Assembly: GCA_021738505.1 (NCBI GenBank)
Contig: JAIPBW010000003.1
Coordinates: forward strand, 18,531-82,530
Source of the DNA: Bacteroidales bacterium
GTDB taxonomy: Bacteria; Bacteroidota; Bacteroidia; Bacteroidales; PWNQ01
Reading direction: 5' to 3'
DNA length: 64,000 bases
The translations under genes were made by a program, and so were the position numbers. The notes under the pieces are model-generated. The model had not been told where the DNA came from, made no database searches, and saw only the letters and a program-made list of their open reading frames with translations. Shown here one piece after another: positions 19,948 to 30,181 of this stretch (the stretch's first letter is position 1; each line of letters opens with the position of its first letter).

Positions 19948-21405
19948 TTATAATCCGAAACCATAATATGCCTGCATTCCGTTTGGATAAACTCCTTTAA
20001 TCAATACTCCACCTTCTTTTTCAGATAAAATATCTTTTAACTCTTCTGCTGAGTCTACTTTCTTTTTATCAACATGTGTTATAATAAATCCTTCGCGAAT
20101 ACCGGCTGATTTCAATTTACCGGACCTAAGTTCTGTTACCTGAACACCCTGCTCTATGCCTAATCTCTGCAATTGATCACCTTCTGCATTTTCAAGAGTT
20201 GCTCCAAGCACAGAGGATATACTTAATTCATCCGGATCGAGCAATTTTGTTTTTCCTGTACGTCCTTGCAAGACAAGAGTTACACTTTTCTTCTTATTAT
20301 TACGAATATAATTTATATCTACCTTATCTCCAGGATGATATTGTGCTATTAACTCCAATAAACGCCCGGAGCTATTCACTTGATTTCCGTCAATGGAAAC
20401 AATTATATCTCCTTCTTTGAGTCCACCTTTATCAGCAGCGCCATCATCCTCTACTCCGTCAATATATACTCCTTGCAGTTTATCTATATCTTCTTTTTCT
20501 GCCAATTTGCTATTGATATCCCGGATGGTTACACCAATAAATGCCCGCTGAACCATGCCATATTTTTTTAGGTCATTAGCTACTTTTTCGGCAATATTCA
20601 CAGGTATCGCAAAAGAATAACCCGTATATGAGCCTGTATTAGAAGCTATAGCGGCATTAATTCCTACCAGTTCACCTTCTGTATTAACCAGAGCTCCACC
20701 ACTATTCCCTCGATTCACAGCAGCATCTGTTTGTATAAATGACTCTATAGCAGAACGTTTTCCAAGAATATTAATATTCCTGGCTTTAGCACTAACAATT
20801 CCGGCTGTAACCGTGCTTGTCAGATTAAATGGATTACCGACGGCCAAAACCCATTCGCCTATGCTTAATTTATCGGAATCTCCCATCTCCAGATAGGGTA
20901 AATTTTTCTCGTCAATTTTTATCAAGGCCAAATCTGTACTGGGATCCAGACCTTCAATTTTAGCATCGTACGTTCGCTTATCATTAAGAGTTACCTTGAT
21001 TTCTTCGGCAGATTCAACCACATGATTATTCGTTAATATATATCCATCCGAACTAATGATAACACCACTACCACTGGCCCTCATGGGAACATCACCATTA
21101 CGGGGTTCCAAACCAAAAAACTGCTCATAAATAGTGGTTCGACGTTTCGCCTTTGTCTTTATGTGGACAACAGCATGAACCGTTTTGTCGGCTGCAGCGC
21201 CAAAGTCAGGCCCAACTATCGTTTTGGAAGCATTATAGGAAGTGCTTGTATTGCCTGTTTGATAGGCTGTTACGGCCTCCTGGGATGCGCTTGTATATTC
21301 AGCTTGACTTGATTGTTCCTGAGGCGATAGTAATAAATGATATAAACCAAGAGCCAGAATCGCTCCTGCAAATGCCGCTAAAATTGTTGATAAATACTTT
21401 TTCAT
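19948..21405 (-). CDS. Do-family (HtrA/DegP) serine endopeptidase with two PDZ domains
   Basis: GSGVIISSDGYILTNNHVVESAEEIKV; DPSTDLALIKID; IQTDAAVNRGNSGGALVNTEGELVGIN. Confidence 0.97.
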   Translation of the reverse strand: MKKYLSTILAAFAGAILALGLYHLLLSPQEQSSQAEYTSASQEAVTAYQTGNTSTSYNASKTIVGPDFGAAADKTVHAVVHIKTKAKRRTTIYEQFFGLEPRNGDVPMRASGSGVIISSDGYILTNNHVVESAEEIKVTLNDKRTYDAKIEGLDPSTDLALIKIDEKNLPYLEMGDSDKLSIGEWVLAVGNPFNLTSTVTAGIVSAKARNINILGKRSAIESFIQTDAAVNRGNSGGALVNTEGELVGINAAIASNTGSYTGYSFAIPVNIAEKVANDLKKYGMVQRAFIGVTIRDINSKLAEKEDIDKLQGVYIDGVEDDGAADKGGLKEGDIIVSIDGNQVNSSGRLLELIAQYHPGDKVDINYIRNNKKKSVTLVLQGRTGKTKLLDPDELSISSVLGATLENAEGDQLQRLGIEQGVQVTELRSGKLKSAGIREGFIITHVDKKKVDSAEELKDILSEKEGGVLIKGVYPNGMQAYYGFGL

Positions 21406-21663
21406 AATTACGTACCTTTTTTAACAATTATTTGACTTAAAAGTTCTTTCTGTTTTATTAAATATCAAACATTATACCTTATTTTAACTCATTTTCCTTA
21501 TTTTCGCATAAGCATAAGTTAAACGTAATGGTATATAAGCATGTTTCTTTATGATCTGTTAAAATATGTTAAGGTAACTCTATGTGTTATTTATCGTAAA
21601 GACTTCTTGAAAATAAGAACAGAAACACAAATACGTGCTTTAGATTAAGACATTTTGTCAGCT

Positions 21664-22377
21664 TTTATGAAAAACAACCTTAAATATTATCTGGCTGGCT
21701 TACTCACCGGTATACTTATCGGCATTGGGTTAATTTTTATTTTTCAAAGCGGCGAGGAGAAAAAGTCCCCTCAGTTTGTACTAAGAAACGAAGCTAAAGA
21801 AACTCCAAACTATAAAAAAGAACAAAAGCCTTCAAAAAATCAAACAGAGGCAAGTATAGAAAACAAAAATACTACAGATACTGTTGCCAGACAATCAACA
21901 GACTCTGTTACTACAAATGCCGCTCAAAATATTGATACGTCAAAAACCCCATCTGACACAAGCCAACAACCTATAGAGCAGGACACAGTCCCAACCTCAA
22001 AAGACAGCTTGCCGCAGGATCAGAATAATGACATCGTTGTAATGGAAGATAAACTCATTGACAAACAAATTGTATCAATTAATGTCACTTCCCCCTCGGA
22101 TACTAACAAAGCGAGGAAAAACCTCGATTCCTTACTTGTTGATGATCAAACAACAAAAAATTCACAACTGGACTCTATTACGATTGAATATTGGAAATCC
22201 CCGATTAATTACAAAGGATACCGCAGAATATATAACCGGCTTATTGTTTTTGGATTTACACCGCAAGACACAATTGAAATATTCCGGCGTAACAAAAAGC
22301 TTTATATGCAAATCCATGATAAAAACTTCCCTTTAAATGAAACAAATAATTTCAGGTCCATTTGGTTTAGCCAATAA
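21664..22377 (+). CDS. Hypothetical membrane-anchored protein with low-complexity S/T/D-rich linker
   Basis: N-terminal TM (YYLAGLLTGILIGIGLIFIFQSG), disordered middle; start ATG 21667 region uncertain. Confidence 0.55.
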   Translation, partial: FMKNNLKYYLAGLLTGILIGIGLIFIFQSGEEKKSPQFVLRNEAKETPNYKKEQKPSKNQTEASIENKNTTDTVARQSTDSVTTNAAQNIDTSKTPSDTSQQPIEQDTVPTSKDSLPQDQNNDIVVMEDKLIDKQIVSINVTSPSDTNKARKNLDSLLVDDQTTKNSQLDSITIEYWKSPINYKGYRRIYNRLIVFGFTPQDTIEIFRRNKKLYMQIHDKNFPLNETNNFRSIWFSQ

Positions 22378-22441
22378 TTTTATAGAATATCCGGCGTTTT
22401 TAATCTTTTTACCATAACCAGAACATCAATAAAACAACAAT

Positions 22442-23218
22442 ATGCACTTTTGGAAATTTCATGGAAACGGCAATGATTTTGTCATGATAGACAACCGCAA
22501 AGGTGACTTCGATGACAATTTCAATCATATCCGAAAGCTTTGTGATCGTCATTTTGGCATAGGCGCTGACGGACTGATTACTCTCGGGGCTTCAAAGGAA
22601 TACGATTTCTCCATGCAATACTACAATGCTGACGGGAAAGAAGGAACAATGTGCGGTAATGGCGGAAGGTGTATAATCGCTTTTGCTCATATGCTGCATG
22701 TGCTCAATGAGCAAAAAACTATTTTTCGTGCAATAGATGGCATTCACCAAGGGAAAGTACTTCACAATTCAGAAAATAAGTGGAATATCGCTCTGCAAAT
22801 GAATAATGTGGAAAATGCCAGTGAACGATTTAATGATACAGGTTCACCCCATCATATTGAATTTGTTTCAAACCTGCCGGAAACAGATGTTTTTTCCCAG
22901 GGAAAAGCAATTCGTAACAGTCCGGAATATAAAAATATCGGAGGAGTGAATGTGAATTTTTTGGAAGAAAGAAATGGGATTCTCAATATCCGGACCTATG
23001 AACGTGGTGTGGAAAATGAAACCCTATCCTGCGGGACAGGTAGTGTTGCTGCAGCATTAGCTTATGCAATGAAAAACAATATTCAAAACGGTCCGGTAGA
23101 AATAAAAACAATGGGTGGAAGTTTGCAAATCGACTTTAAAAGAACCAATCAACAATTTAGCGATATCTGGATATATGGTCCGGCTATTAAAGTTTTCGAA
23201 GGAAATATTACCGGTTAA
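22442..23218 (+). CDS. dapF: Diaminopimelate epimerase
   Basis: FWKFHGNGNDFVMIDNR; NADGKEGTMCGNGGRCI; YERGVENETLSCGTGSVAAALA. Confidence 0.97.
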   Translation: MHFWKFHGNGNDFVMIDNRKGDFDDNFNHIRKLCDRHFGIGADGLITLGASKEYDFSMQYYNADGKEGTMCGNGGRCIIAFAHMLHVLNEQKTIFRAIDGIHQGKVLHNSENKWNIALQMNNVENASERFNDTGSPHHIEFVSNLPETDVFSQGKAIRNSPEYKNIGGVNVNFLEERNGILNIRTYERGVENETLSCGTGSVAAALAYAMKNNIQNGPVEIKTMGGSLQIDFKRTNQQFSDIWIYGPAIKVFEGNITG

Positions 23219-23342
23219 CTTTATATGAGTATTTTTATCAATCCAATTAAAAATTCTTATACTCACTTATGTTATTTCGCAATTCGCTTAACGTAAATTT
23301 AAAAGTTGATAAACTATTAACCGAGGTATAGCCAAACACAAG

Positions 23343-23876
23343 ATGAACAAAAACAATCATAACATCAAATTACGTGTTCCGGAGCCAGAAGATATAGAAA
23401 CGCTTGTGAGCTGGGAAAATGACGCTTCAATCTGGCATGCAGGAATAACAACCATCCCATATTCCCGTTTTGAAGTGGAGCAGTTTATACTAAAAAATCA
23501 AAACGACGCTTTCCAGGAAAAGCAAGTTCGTTTCCTGATCACATTAGCTGCTAATAACAAAAGTATTGGTACTGCCGATTTATTTGACATAAATGCACTT
23601 CATCGACGAGCCGGCATAGGAATTATGATCGTGAAAGAATACAGAAATAAAGGCTATGCAAAAGAAGCTCTTCAATTAATTGAAGAATATGCATTTAAAT
23701 CATTATGGCTTCAGCAGATTTATGCAAATATTCATGCAAACAACTCTATTAGCATAGAACTTTTTAAAACAGCAGGGTTTGATCATAACGGGACAAAAAA
23801 AGCCTGGATAAGAACCCCGCATAACTTTCTGGATGAATTGTTTATGCAAAAATTAAACCCGGAATACCATGGTTAA
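23343..23876 (+). CDS. GNAT-family N-acetyltransferase
   Basis: LHRRAGIGIMIVKEYRNKGYAKEALQLIEEYAFKSLWLQQIYANIHANNSISIELFKTAGF. Confidence 0.9.
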   Translation: MNKNNHNIKLRVPEPEDIETLVSWENDASIWHAGITTIPYSRFEVEQFILKNQNDAFQEKQVRFLITLAANNKSIGTADLFDINALHRRAGIGIMIVKEYRNKGYAKEALQLIEEYAFKSLWLQQIYANIHANNSISIELFKTAGFDHNGTKKAWIRTPHNFLDELFMQKLNPEYHG

Positions 23877-24915
23877 AAAGAAAAAGCGGAACATCTTCTT
23901 CATTATCCTTCTGCTCCTCATGATTGCTTTAGGTGCTTTTGCTTATATTAAATACAAATCAGTATTTATAAAACCTGCTGCACCGGAACGTACTCAGTCA
24001 GCATCTGTTTTCATACCTTCACAAGCAGATTTTGAGACGTTAAAAGACAGTATTTTTAAATATAACCTGATAAGTGATAGTATACTTTTCGAAAAAGTAG
24101 CTCGTTACAAAGATCTACCGCAAAATATTCATGGCGGCCATTATCAGATTGCTCCGGAGATCACTCTCAACCAACTTATAAATAAATTTTCCAGTGGTTT
24201 GCAAACGCCCGTATATGTTACTTTTAACAACATACGAAAAATCGAAGAATTTGCCGGCAGCGTGGGGAAACAACTTGAACTTGATTCAACTGTAATAATG
24301 CACTTATTACATAGTGAAGAAATACTCAATATGCTTAATACAAGCGAAAAAAAACTACTCGGCTATTTTATCCCCAACACTTATGAATTTTATTGGAATA
24401 TTTCGGCAAAAGCTTTCTTTAAACGGATGAAAAAAGAACATGAACGATTCTGGAATTCCAACCGGAGAGCTCAAGCCCGGGCGATAGGACTTTCCCCGCA
24501 CGAAGTAGCCACACTTGCTTCTATTGTTCAGGAAGAAACCAACCAAACTTCAGAGATGGACAAAATTGCCGGAGTGTACATCAACCGGCTAAACCACGGC
24601 ATGCTCCTGCAAGCAGACCCTACATTAAAATATGCAATCGATGACTGGAGTATCCGGCGTGTTTTGAATAAACACAAAACGATAGACTCTCCTTACAACA
24701 CATACAAATATGCAGGCTTACCGCCCGGCCCTATTTGCATGCCTGAGCCAAAAACTATAGACCAGGTGTTAAACTTTGAAAACCATAACTATTTCTATTT
24801 TGTTGCCAGTGTTGATAGCTTAGGATTTCATAGTTTTTCTAAAACTCTGCGGGAACATAACCGTAAGGCAAATAGATATCGCCGATATTTAAACCAGAAC
24901 AGAATATATCAGTAG
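23869..24915 (+). CDS. mltG: Endolytic transglycosylase MltG
   Basis: SIVQEETNQTSEMDKIAGVYINRLNHGMLLQADPTLKYAI...SPYNTYKYAGLPPGPICMP. Confidence 0.96.
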   Translation: MVKKKKRNIFFIILLLLMIALGAFAYIKYKSVFIKPAAPERTQSASVFIPSQADFETLKDSIFKYNLISDSILFEKVARYKDLPQNIHGGHYQIAPEITLNQLINKFSSGLQTPVYVTFNNIRKIEEFAGSVGKQLELDSTVIMHLLHSEEILNMLNTSEKKLLGYFIPNTYEFYWNISAKAFFKRMKKEHERFWNSNRRAQARAIGLSPHEVATLASIVQEETNQTSEMDKIAGVYINRLNHGMLLQADPTLKYAIDDWSIRRVLNKHKTIDSPYNTYKYAGLPPGPICMPEPKTIDQVLNFENHNYFYFVASVDSLGFHSFSKTLREHNRKANRYRRYLNQNRIYQ

Positions 24916-24978
24916 ATAATAGACATCACTTGCTGTAATGTTTAACATAAATCAATCAAAAACCTAAACTTTGTTATT

Positions 24979-25893
24979 TTGTCAGGCTATTCCAACACAT
25001 ATGATCCTTCACGAAAAATAGCAGTTTGTCTTTTTCTACTTATCCTGACTTCTAATATGGTCTTTGGCAAATCATGTTCACCTGATAGTACAAATAAAAA
25101 ACGTTTAACAAAGGTATTAATAGCTCAAGGGGCACTATATGGCGGTTCTCTCGTTGGACTTGAGTCCTTATGGTACAGCAATTATTCCCGCTCATCTTTT
25201 CATTTTTTTAATGACAATCAGGAATGGCTGCAAATTGACAAAGCAGGTCATGCCCTTACCGGTTATACATTAAGCCAACTCTCAAAAGACACTTATTTAT
25301 GGAGTGGTATGACCCCTAAAAAAGCTTCTATTATGGGGAGTCTGGCGGGTTTTAGTTATCTCACTGTTATTGAAATCTTAGACGGTTTCAGCACCAACTG
25401 GGGAGCTTCCATCGGGGACCTGGCTGCCAATTTTGCCGGATGTGGTCTCTTTTTAAGTCAAGAACTGGCATGGCAAGAACAAAAATTCCAGTTGAAATGG
25501 TCTTTTCATACGACTCAATATGCAGAAAAAAATCCCTCGATGTTTGGGAATTCCCTGCCTGTAAATATGCTAAAAGATTATAATGGACAAACGACCTGGT
25601 TGTCATTTCATCCGATGCTAAACAAAGAAAATTCCTTCATTCCCCTTTGGCTAAATATTGCAGCTGGATATAGCGCTAACGGCATGCTGAATGCAGTTGA
25701 GAACAAAGCCCCGTGGCAAGATACAGATCGTTACCGTCAATATTTACTTTCGTTGGATATTAACTGGAGAAAAATCCCCACAAATTCAAAAACGCTTAAA
25801 TTTGTCTTCAAAACTTTAAGCTTTATTAAGATTCCGTTTCCTGCCATTGAATTTTCGGAAAAAGGAATCAGAACTCATGGATCATATTTTTAA
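24979..25893 (+). CDS. DUF2279-type predicted membrane/outer-membrane-associated protein
   Basis: WLQIDKAGHALTGYTLSQLSKDTYLWSGMTPKKASIMGSLAGFSYLTVIEILDGFSTNWGASIGDLAAN. Confidence 0.7.
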   Translation: MSGYSNTYDPSRKIAVCLFLLILTSNMVFGKSCSPDSTNKKRLTKVLIAQGALYGGSLVGLESLWYSNYSRSSFHFFNDNQEWLQIDKAGHALTGYTLSQLSKDTYLWSGMTPKKASIMGSLAGFSYLTVIEILDGFSTNWGASIGDLAANFAGCGLFLSQELAWQEQKFQLKWSFHTTQYAEKNPSMFGNSLPVNMLKDYNGQTTWLSFHPMLNKENSFIPLWLNIAAGYSANGMLNAVENKAPWQDTDRYRQYLLSLDINWRKIPTNSKTLKFVFKTLSFIKIPFPAIEFSEKGIRTHGSYF

Positions 25894-25904
25894 AAGAATT
25901 ACTT

Positions 25905-27260
25905 ATGAATGCATTTAAAGCATACGATATACGCGGAATCTATAACAAAGATTTCAATAAAGAAGATGTATATCGAATCGGATACTACTTGCCTGTATTA
26001 ATGCAAACAGACAAAATCCTTATCGGAAAAGACAGTAGAATTTCATCTCCTGAAATTTTCCAGGCCCTTGCTGATGGAATTAACGCCCAGGGTTGTGATG
26101 TATATGATGCCGGTATAACAACGACACCCATGGTCTATTACCTAACAGCCAATGATAACTTTGATGCATCAGTTATGATCACGGCCTCACACAACGACAA
26201 GGAATATAATGGACTCAAAATTAGCGGACCCAAAGCAACTCCAATTGGTTATGATAACGGCCTTGCTGAACTTGAGCAAATGATTGCCCAAGAACCTCAG
26301 CCAAACAAAACCATAGGAAAAATAATAGACCATAACCGCAAAGAAATATACAAGAAGTTTTTAGATCAATACAAAAAAGATTATTCCGGTTTAAAACTGG
26401 CTGTTGATTGCTCAAATGGGGTAGCGGGCCTCTTTGCAGAAAATATCTTCGGACAAAATACTCAATATCTAAACCTTGCAATGAATGGTGACTTTCCCGG
26501 GCATGCACCTAATCCTTTAGTGGAAAAAAATGTAGAGTCATTAAAGCAAACAGTAAGAGAAAATCATCTGGATTTGGGTGTTATTTTTGACGGTGATGCG
26601 GACCGTGTAATGTTCGTGGATGAAAAAGCGCAATTTATCCGTCCGGATTTAATAATTGCTCTCATGGGCGACTATTTTCTTAAAGACAAAGCAAATGAAA
26701 AAGTGCTTTTTGATATCCGGAGCTCACGAGTCGTAAAAGAACACCTGGAAAAATTAGGCGCGCAAACCTATATGTGGCGCGTAGGACGAGCCTTTGCTGC
26801 ACGGAAACTCAAAGATATCAATGGGCTGTTTAGCGGAGAATTAGCCGGACATTATTATTTCCGAGATTTCTTTTATTCGGACTCAGGCATGCTTTCCGCT
26901 ATGATTGTTCTTAATGTTATGCTGGAATTAAAACAAAAAGGCATTACCATTTCCGAATACTTCTCTAAAATTAATTACCTCAGCAATTCCGGTGAAATCA
27001 ATTTTAAGATCAACCAGAAAAAGGAAGCCATGGAAGCCCTGAAGAAATATTTTTCCAGCCAGGAAGAATTAGAAGCGCTCTATGATTTTGATGGCTACCG
27101 TCTGGAGTTTAAAAATTGGTGGTTCAACGTCAGACCATCAAATACAGAACCTTACCTTCGGTTTATTGCAGAAGCAAACTCTACAGAAAAACTTAAACAG
27201 GTTATCGACAAAACACAAAGCATTATCAATCAAATCAAAGACAAAGAAACATCCCGGTAA
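25905..27260 (+). CDS. manB: Phosphomannomutase/phosphoglucomutase
   Basis: FKAYDIRGIYNKDFN; DASVMITASHNDKEYNGLKI; GVIFDGDADRVMFVDE; WWFNVRPSNTEPYLRF. Confidence 0.95.
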   Translation: MNAFKAYDIRGIYNKDFNKEDVYRIGYYLPVLMQTDKILIGKDSRISSPEIFQALADGINAQGCDVYDAGITTTPMVYYLTANDNFDASVMITASHNDKEYNGLKISGPKATPIGYDNGLAELEQMIAQEPQPNKTIGKIIDHNRKEIYKKFLDQYKKDYSGLKLAVDCSNGVAGLFAENIFGQNTQYLNLAMNGDFPGHAPNPLVEKNVESLKQTVRENHLDLGVIFDGDADRVMFVDEKAQFIRPDLIIALMGDYFLKDKANEKVLFDIRSSRVVKEHLEKLGAQTYMWRVGRAFAARKLKDINGLFSGELAGHYYFRDFFYSDSGMLSAMIVLNVMLELKQKGITISEYFSKINYLSNSGEINFKINQKKEAMEALKKYFSSQEELEALYDFDGYRLEFKNWWFNVRPSNTEPYLRFIAEANSTEKLKQVIDKTQSIINQIKDKETSR

Positions 27261-27346
27261 TCATAAAACCCATTTGAAGCTAAGTTCTCACTGGAATAAA
27301 GATTACACCGTAAAACTTGAATACATCTATTATATAGTTCCCTGAT

Positions 27347-28300
27347 ATGAATAAAAAGATAAACCAAATTTCATTTTTGTTAAAACGAATCATGTGGCTT
27401 ATCGGATTCCTTTTAATTAGCCCCTGCATGCTGTTTCCCCAGGACTGGAATGAAAAATTTGAGTGGTGGAACAACAAACATAATTGGGATGGCGTAACTC
27501 CCTGGCATCAATATATCGGATTGTCAACTTCCTATATGGGCCCCAATGCATTACCTGTTCCCCAAATCCAGGATGCATCATTAGCCAAAGTTCCGGAATT
27601 CAACTATTCCAACAATTATTTCTTCCAAAAGGGAGATCATACGGTAGATGCCAAAATTAAATTCATTTATCCTTTTGAACGTGTTCAATTATCAGCGTGG
27701 ATTGTACCGCTGGAGTATTTTCATATAACAGATACATTAATCCGCGATAAACGAGCTATTCGTTATAAAAACCCGGAAGGAACAGCATCCGGCGACCTAT
27801 ACATGGGAACCCATGTAAAGATTATAGATAATGCTCAATGGCCGGATATTGTTTTAGGTTTTGTCTTCCGCACTGCATCCGGTTCAAAACTCTCCATGGC
27901 AAGATATACCGACATGCCGGGGTATTATTTTGATCTTTCCGTAGGACATACTTTTCAATTGGATCATGAAAATTTAAAAAAAATCCGCTTATATGGCATG
28001 AGTGGTTTTTATGTATATCAAACTTACGATCTGCTTCACAATCAAAACGATGCTGTTTTATACGGATTAGGCGCTAACCTGCATTTTAAGAAATTTTCCG
28101 TTTCAAACCAGTTGGGTGGCTATTATGGTTATTTGGATATTGGAGATCACCCAATGATATATCGCTTAAAGATTAAATTAAAACAACAACATTTTGACTG
28201 GCATCTCCGTTATCAATACGGCATCAATGATTATCCTTACCAATCAACAGGCATAGGATTTACGTGGAAGATCCCCGAAATTGGGATTCAAAAAAAATAA
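27347..28300 (+). CDS. Predicted outer-membrane beta-barrel protein
   Basis: Signal peptide and alternating aromatic/hydrophobic strands. Confidence 0.55.
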   Translation: MNKKINQISFLLKRIMWLIGFLLISPCMLFPQDWNEKFEWWNNKHNWDGVTPWHQYIGLSTSYMGPNALPVPQIQDASLAKVPEFNYSNNYFFQKGDHTVDAKIKFIYPFERVQLSAWIVPLEYFHITDTLIRDKRAIRYKNPEGTASGDLYMGTHVKIIDNAQWPDIVLGFVFRTASGSKLSMARYTDMPGYYFDLSVGHTFQLDHENLKKIRLYGMSGFYVYQTYDLLHNQNDAVLYGLGANLHFKKFSVSNQLGGYYGYLDIGDHPMIYRLKIKLKQQHFDWHLRYQYGINDYPYQSTGIGFTWKIPEIGIQKK

Positions 28301-28309
28301 GAAAATATG

Positions 28310-28355
28310 AAACCTCCATGGCGAAAATTTTTTCGACACATAGGAGAATGATTAA
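28310..28355 (+). repeat. Dispersed repeat, copy B (partner at 18754-18803)
   Basis: AAACCTCCATGGCgaaaattTTTTCGAcACATAgGAGAATGATTAA. Confidence 0.65.
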
Positions 28356-28388
28356 AGGGCTGGACGAGTTGGATAATGCAATGGAAAC

Positions 28389-28450
28389 AATGACATTTAT
28401 TGTCATTAGTAGTCATTAGTAGTCATTGGTAGTCATTGATGGTCATTTTC
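28389..28450 (+). repeat. AATGAC/GTCATT hairpin followed by GTCATT at exact 10-bp spacing (5 copies)
   Basis: GTCATT at 28402, 28412, 28422, 28432, 28442; first pairs with AATGAC at 28389. Confidence 0.85.
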
Positions 28451-28506
28451 TATACTTCTGTGTCTGGCTGCTGTTAAATATAACTGTCTCAGAAAGCCCT
28501 GAAGTA

Positions 28507-28638
28507 AATGACTTATAATGTAGTAAAGCAAAATGACGCGCGAAGCGCAAATGACTACAAATGACATCCGTCGAAGACGGATAAATGACGCGAAGCAAAT
28601 GACAGTAAGAGATAAAAGCAAGAAAACATAATAATGAC
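28507..28638 (+). repeat. Inverted-orientation AATGAC cluster (7 copies) with GAA-loop hairpins between copies
   Basis: AATGAC at 28507, 28532, 28550, 28560, 28584, 28598, 28633; ATCCGTC-GAA-GACGGAT at 28566-28582; GCGC-GAA-GCGC at ~28538-28548. Confidence 0.8.
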
Positions 28639-28667
28639 ATTATCAATATTTTGAAAACTTTAAAAAT

Positions 28668-29099
28668 ATGAAACGAATAATCATAGCCTTGATGGCAATA
28701 TTTGCCCTTGTATCATGTACGAATCAGGAAGAAAAAGCAAAAGAAAGCTTTAAACAGGGGCTTAAGCACCTTGAAAAAAACCAACTCGACGCTGCATTAT
28801 CAAAAATCAATGAAGCTATTGAATATTCAGATGATGACCCACGTTTTTTCTTCTATCGTGGCAATATCTATATGAATAAAAAGAAATTCGCAAAAGCAAT
28901 TCAGGAATATGATCATGCTATAAAAATTGACTCCACCTATGCAGATGCCTGGTTAAACAAGGGAAATGCCACCTTTTATAAAACAGGAAATAAGACTGAT
29001 GCCTGTCCTTATTGGCTTAAAGCTCATAAACACGGCAGAAAAAATCTCATCAATAAAATCAAAAGCTGCCCTGAATTCTCAATGGATATGGTACGTTAA
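28668..29099 (+). CDS. TPR-repeat lipoprotein
   Basis: LMAIFALVSCTNQ lipobox; AIQEYDHAIKIDSTYADAWLNKGNA TPR. Confidence 0.85.
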   Translation: MKRIIIALMAIFALVSCTNQEEKAKESFKQGLKHLEKNQLDAALSKINEAIEYSDDDPRFFFYRGNIYMNKKKFAKAIQEYDHAIKIDSTYADAWLNKGNATFYKTGNKTDACPYWLKAHKHGRKNLINKIKSCPEFSMDMVR

Positions 29100-30181
29100 A
29101 CGTTAAACCGGATATGCAGAATATCGCCATCTTTAACCACATACTTTTTCCCTTCTACCTGTGCTTTTCCTTTATCGCGGCAGGCCTGCTCCGACTTTAG
29201 CGTAATAAAGTCTTCATATTTGATAACCTCAGCCCGGATAAAGCCACGTTGAAGGTCGCTATGAATGACGCCTGCAGCTTCGGGTGCTGTCATCCCGTTT
29301 TTGATTGTCCACGCCCGGATTTCATCCGGCCCAATTGTAAAGAAAGTTTTCAGGTCAAGTAATTTATACGCAGACCGTATCAGACGATTTATCCCGGGCT
29401 CTGAAAGTCCGGATTCCTCTAGAAAAGCATCCCGGTCCTCCTGATTATCAAGCTCGGCAATATCAGATTCCAAAGCAGCAGCAATAATCATCATCTCAGC
29501 ATCTTCATCCTTAATCGCTTCCTTCACCTGCTCCACATATTTGTTCCCGGAGACAGCCGAGTCTTCATCTACGTTACATACGTACAGAACTGGTTTTTCA
29601 GTAACAAGATCCAATTCCTTAACATGTATTTTGTCTTCTTCTTTTATATCCAGAGTTCTTGCAGGCTGAAGATTTTCAAAATGATCTTTATATTTTTCTA
29701 AAACCTCCAAGGCTTCTTTAGCCTCCTTTTCGCCGCTTTTGGCTTTTTTCTCCATGCGGGCGATTTTATTTTCCACCATATAAAGATCTTGTGCCTGAAG
29801 CTCAATATCAATATTTTCTTTATCTCTTACCGGGTCAATTGTTTCATCCACATGGGGTACGCTCTCATCATCAAAACATCGCAAAACGTGAATAATTGCA
29901 TCTGTACGCCGAATATCTGAGACAAATTTGTTCCCTTCCTTACCTCCTCCTTTCTTGATTCCGGGGATATCAACGATATCCACAGTTACAGGAATAACCT
30001 TCTCTGTCGGTTGATATTTTTCCAACTCATAAAGTCTGGGGTCCGGAACATTAAACATTCCAATATTTGCCTTTTGAGCTTTTGTCCCAATACCAGCCTC
30101 AGCTCGTTTTGATGACAAACAGTTAAACAACGTTGTCTTTCCTACATAGGAAAGTCCGACAATACCGCATCTTAGTGACAT
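29096..30181 (-). CDS. ychF: Redox-regulated ATPase/GTPase YchF
   Basis: CGIVGLSYVGKTTLFNCLSS; VDIPGIKKGGGKEGNKFVSDIRRTDAIIHVLRCF; TGS-like C-terminus. Confidence 0.96.
   Translation of the reverse strand: MSLRCGIVGLSYVGKTTLFNCLSSKRAEAGIGTKAQKANIGMFNVPDPRLYELEKYQPTEKVIPVTVDIVDIPGIKKGGGKEGNKFVSDIRRTDAIIHVLRCFDDESVPHVDETIDPVRDKENIDIELQAQDLYMVENKIARMEKKAKSGEKEAKEALEVLEKYKDHFENLQPARTLDIKEEDKIHVKELDLVTEKPVLYVCNVDEDSAVSGNKYVEQVKEAIKDEDAEMMIIAAALESDIAELDNQEDRDAFLEESGLSEPGINRLIRSAYKLLDLKTFFTIGPDEIRAWTIKNGMTAPEAAGVIHSDLQRGFIRAEVIKYEDFITLKSEQACRDKGKAQVEGKKYVVKDGDILHIRFNV

Noticed and set aside
28389-28450. Short periodic repeats as a CRISPR array
   Set aside because: Unit is only 10 bp, there are no ~30 bp spacers, and no cas genes are present
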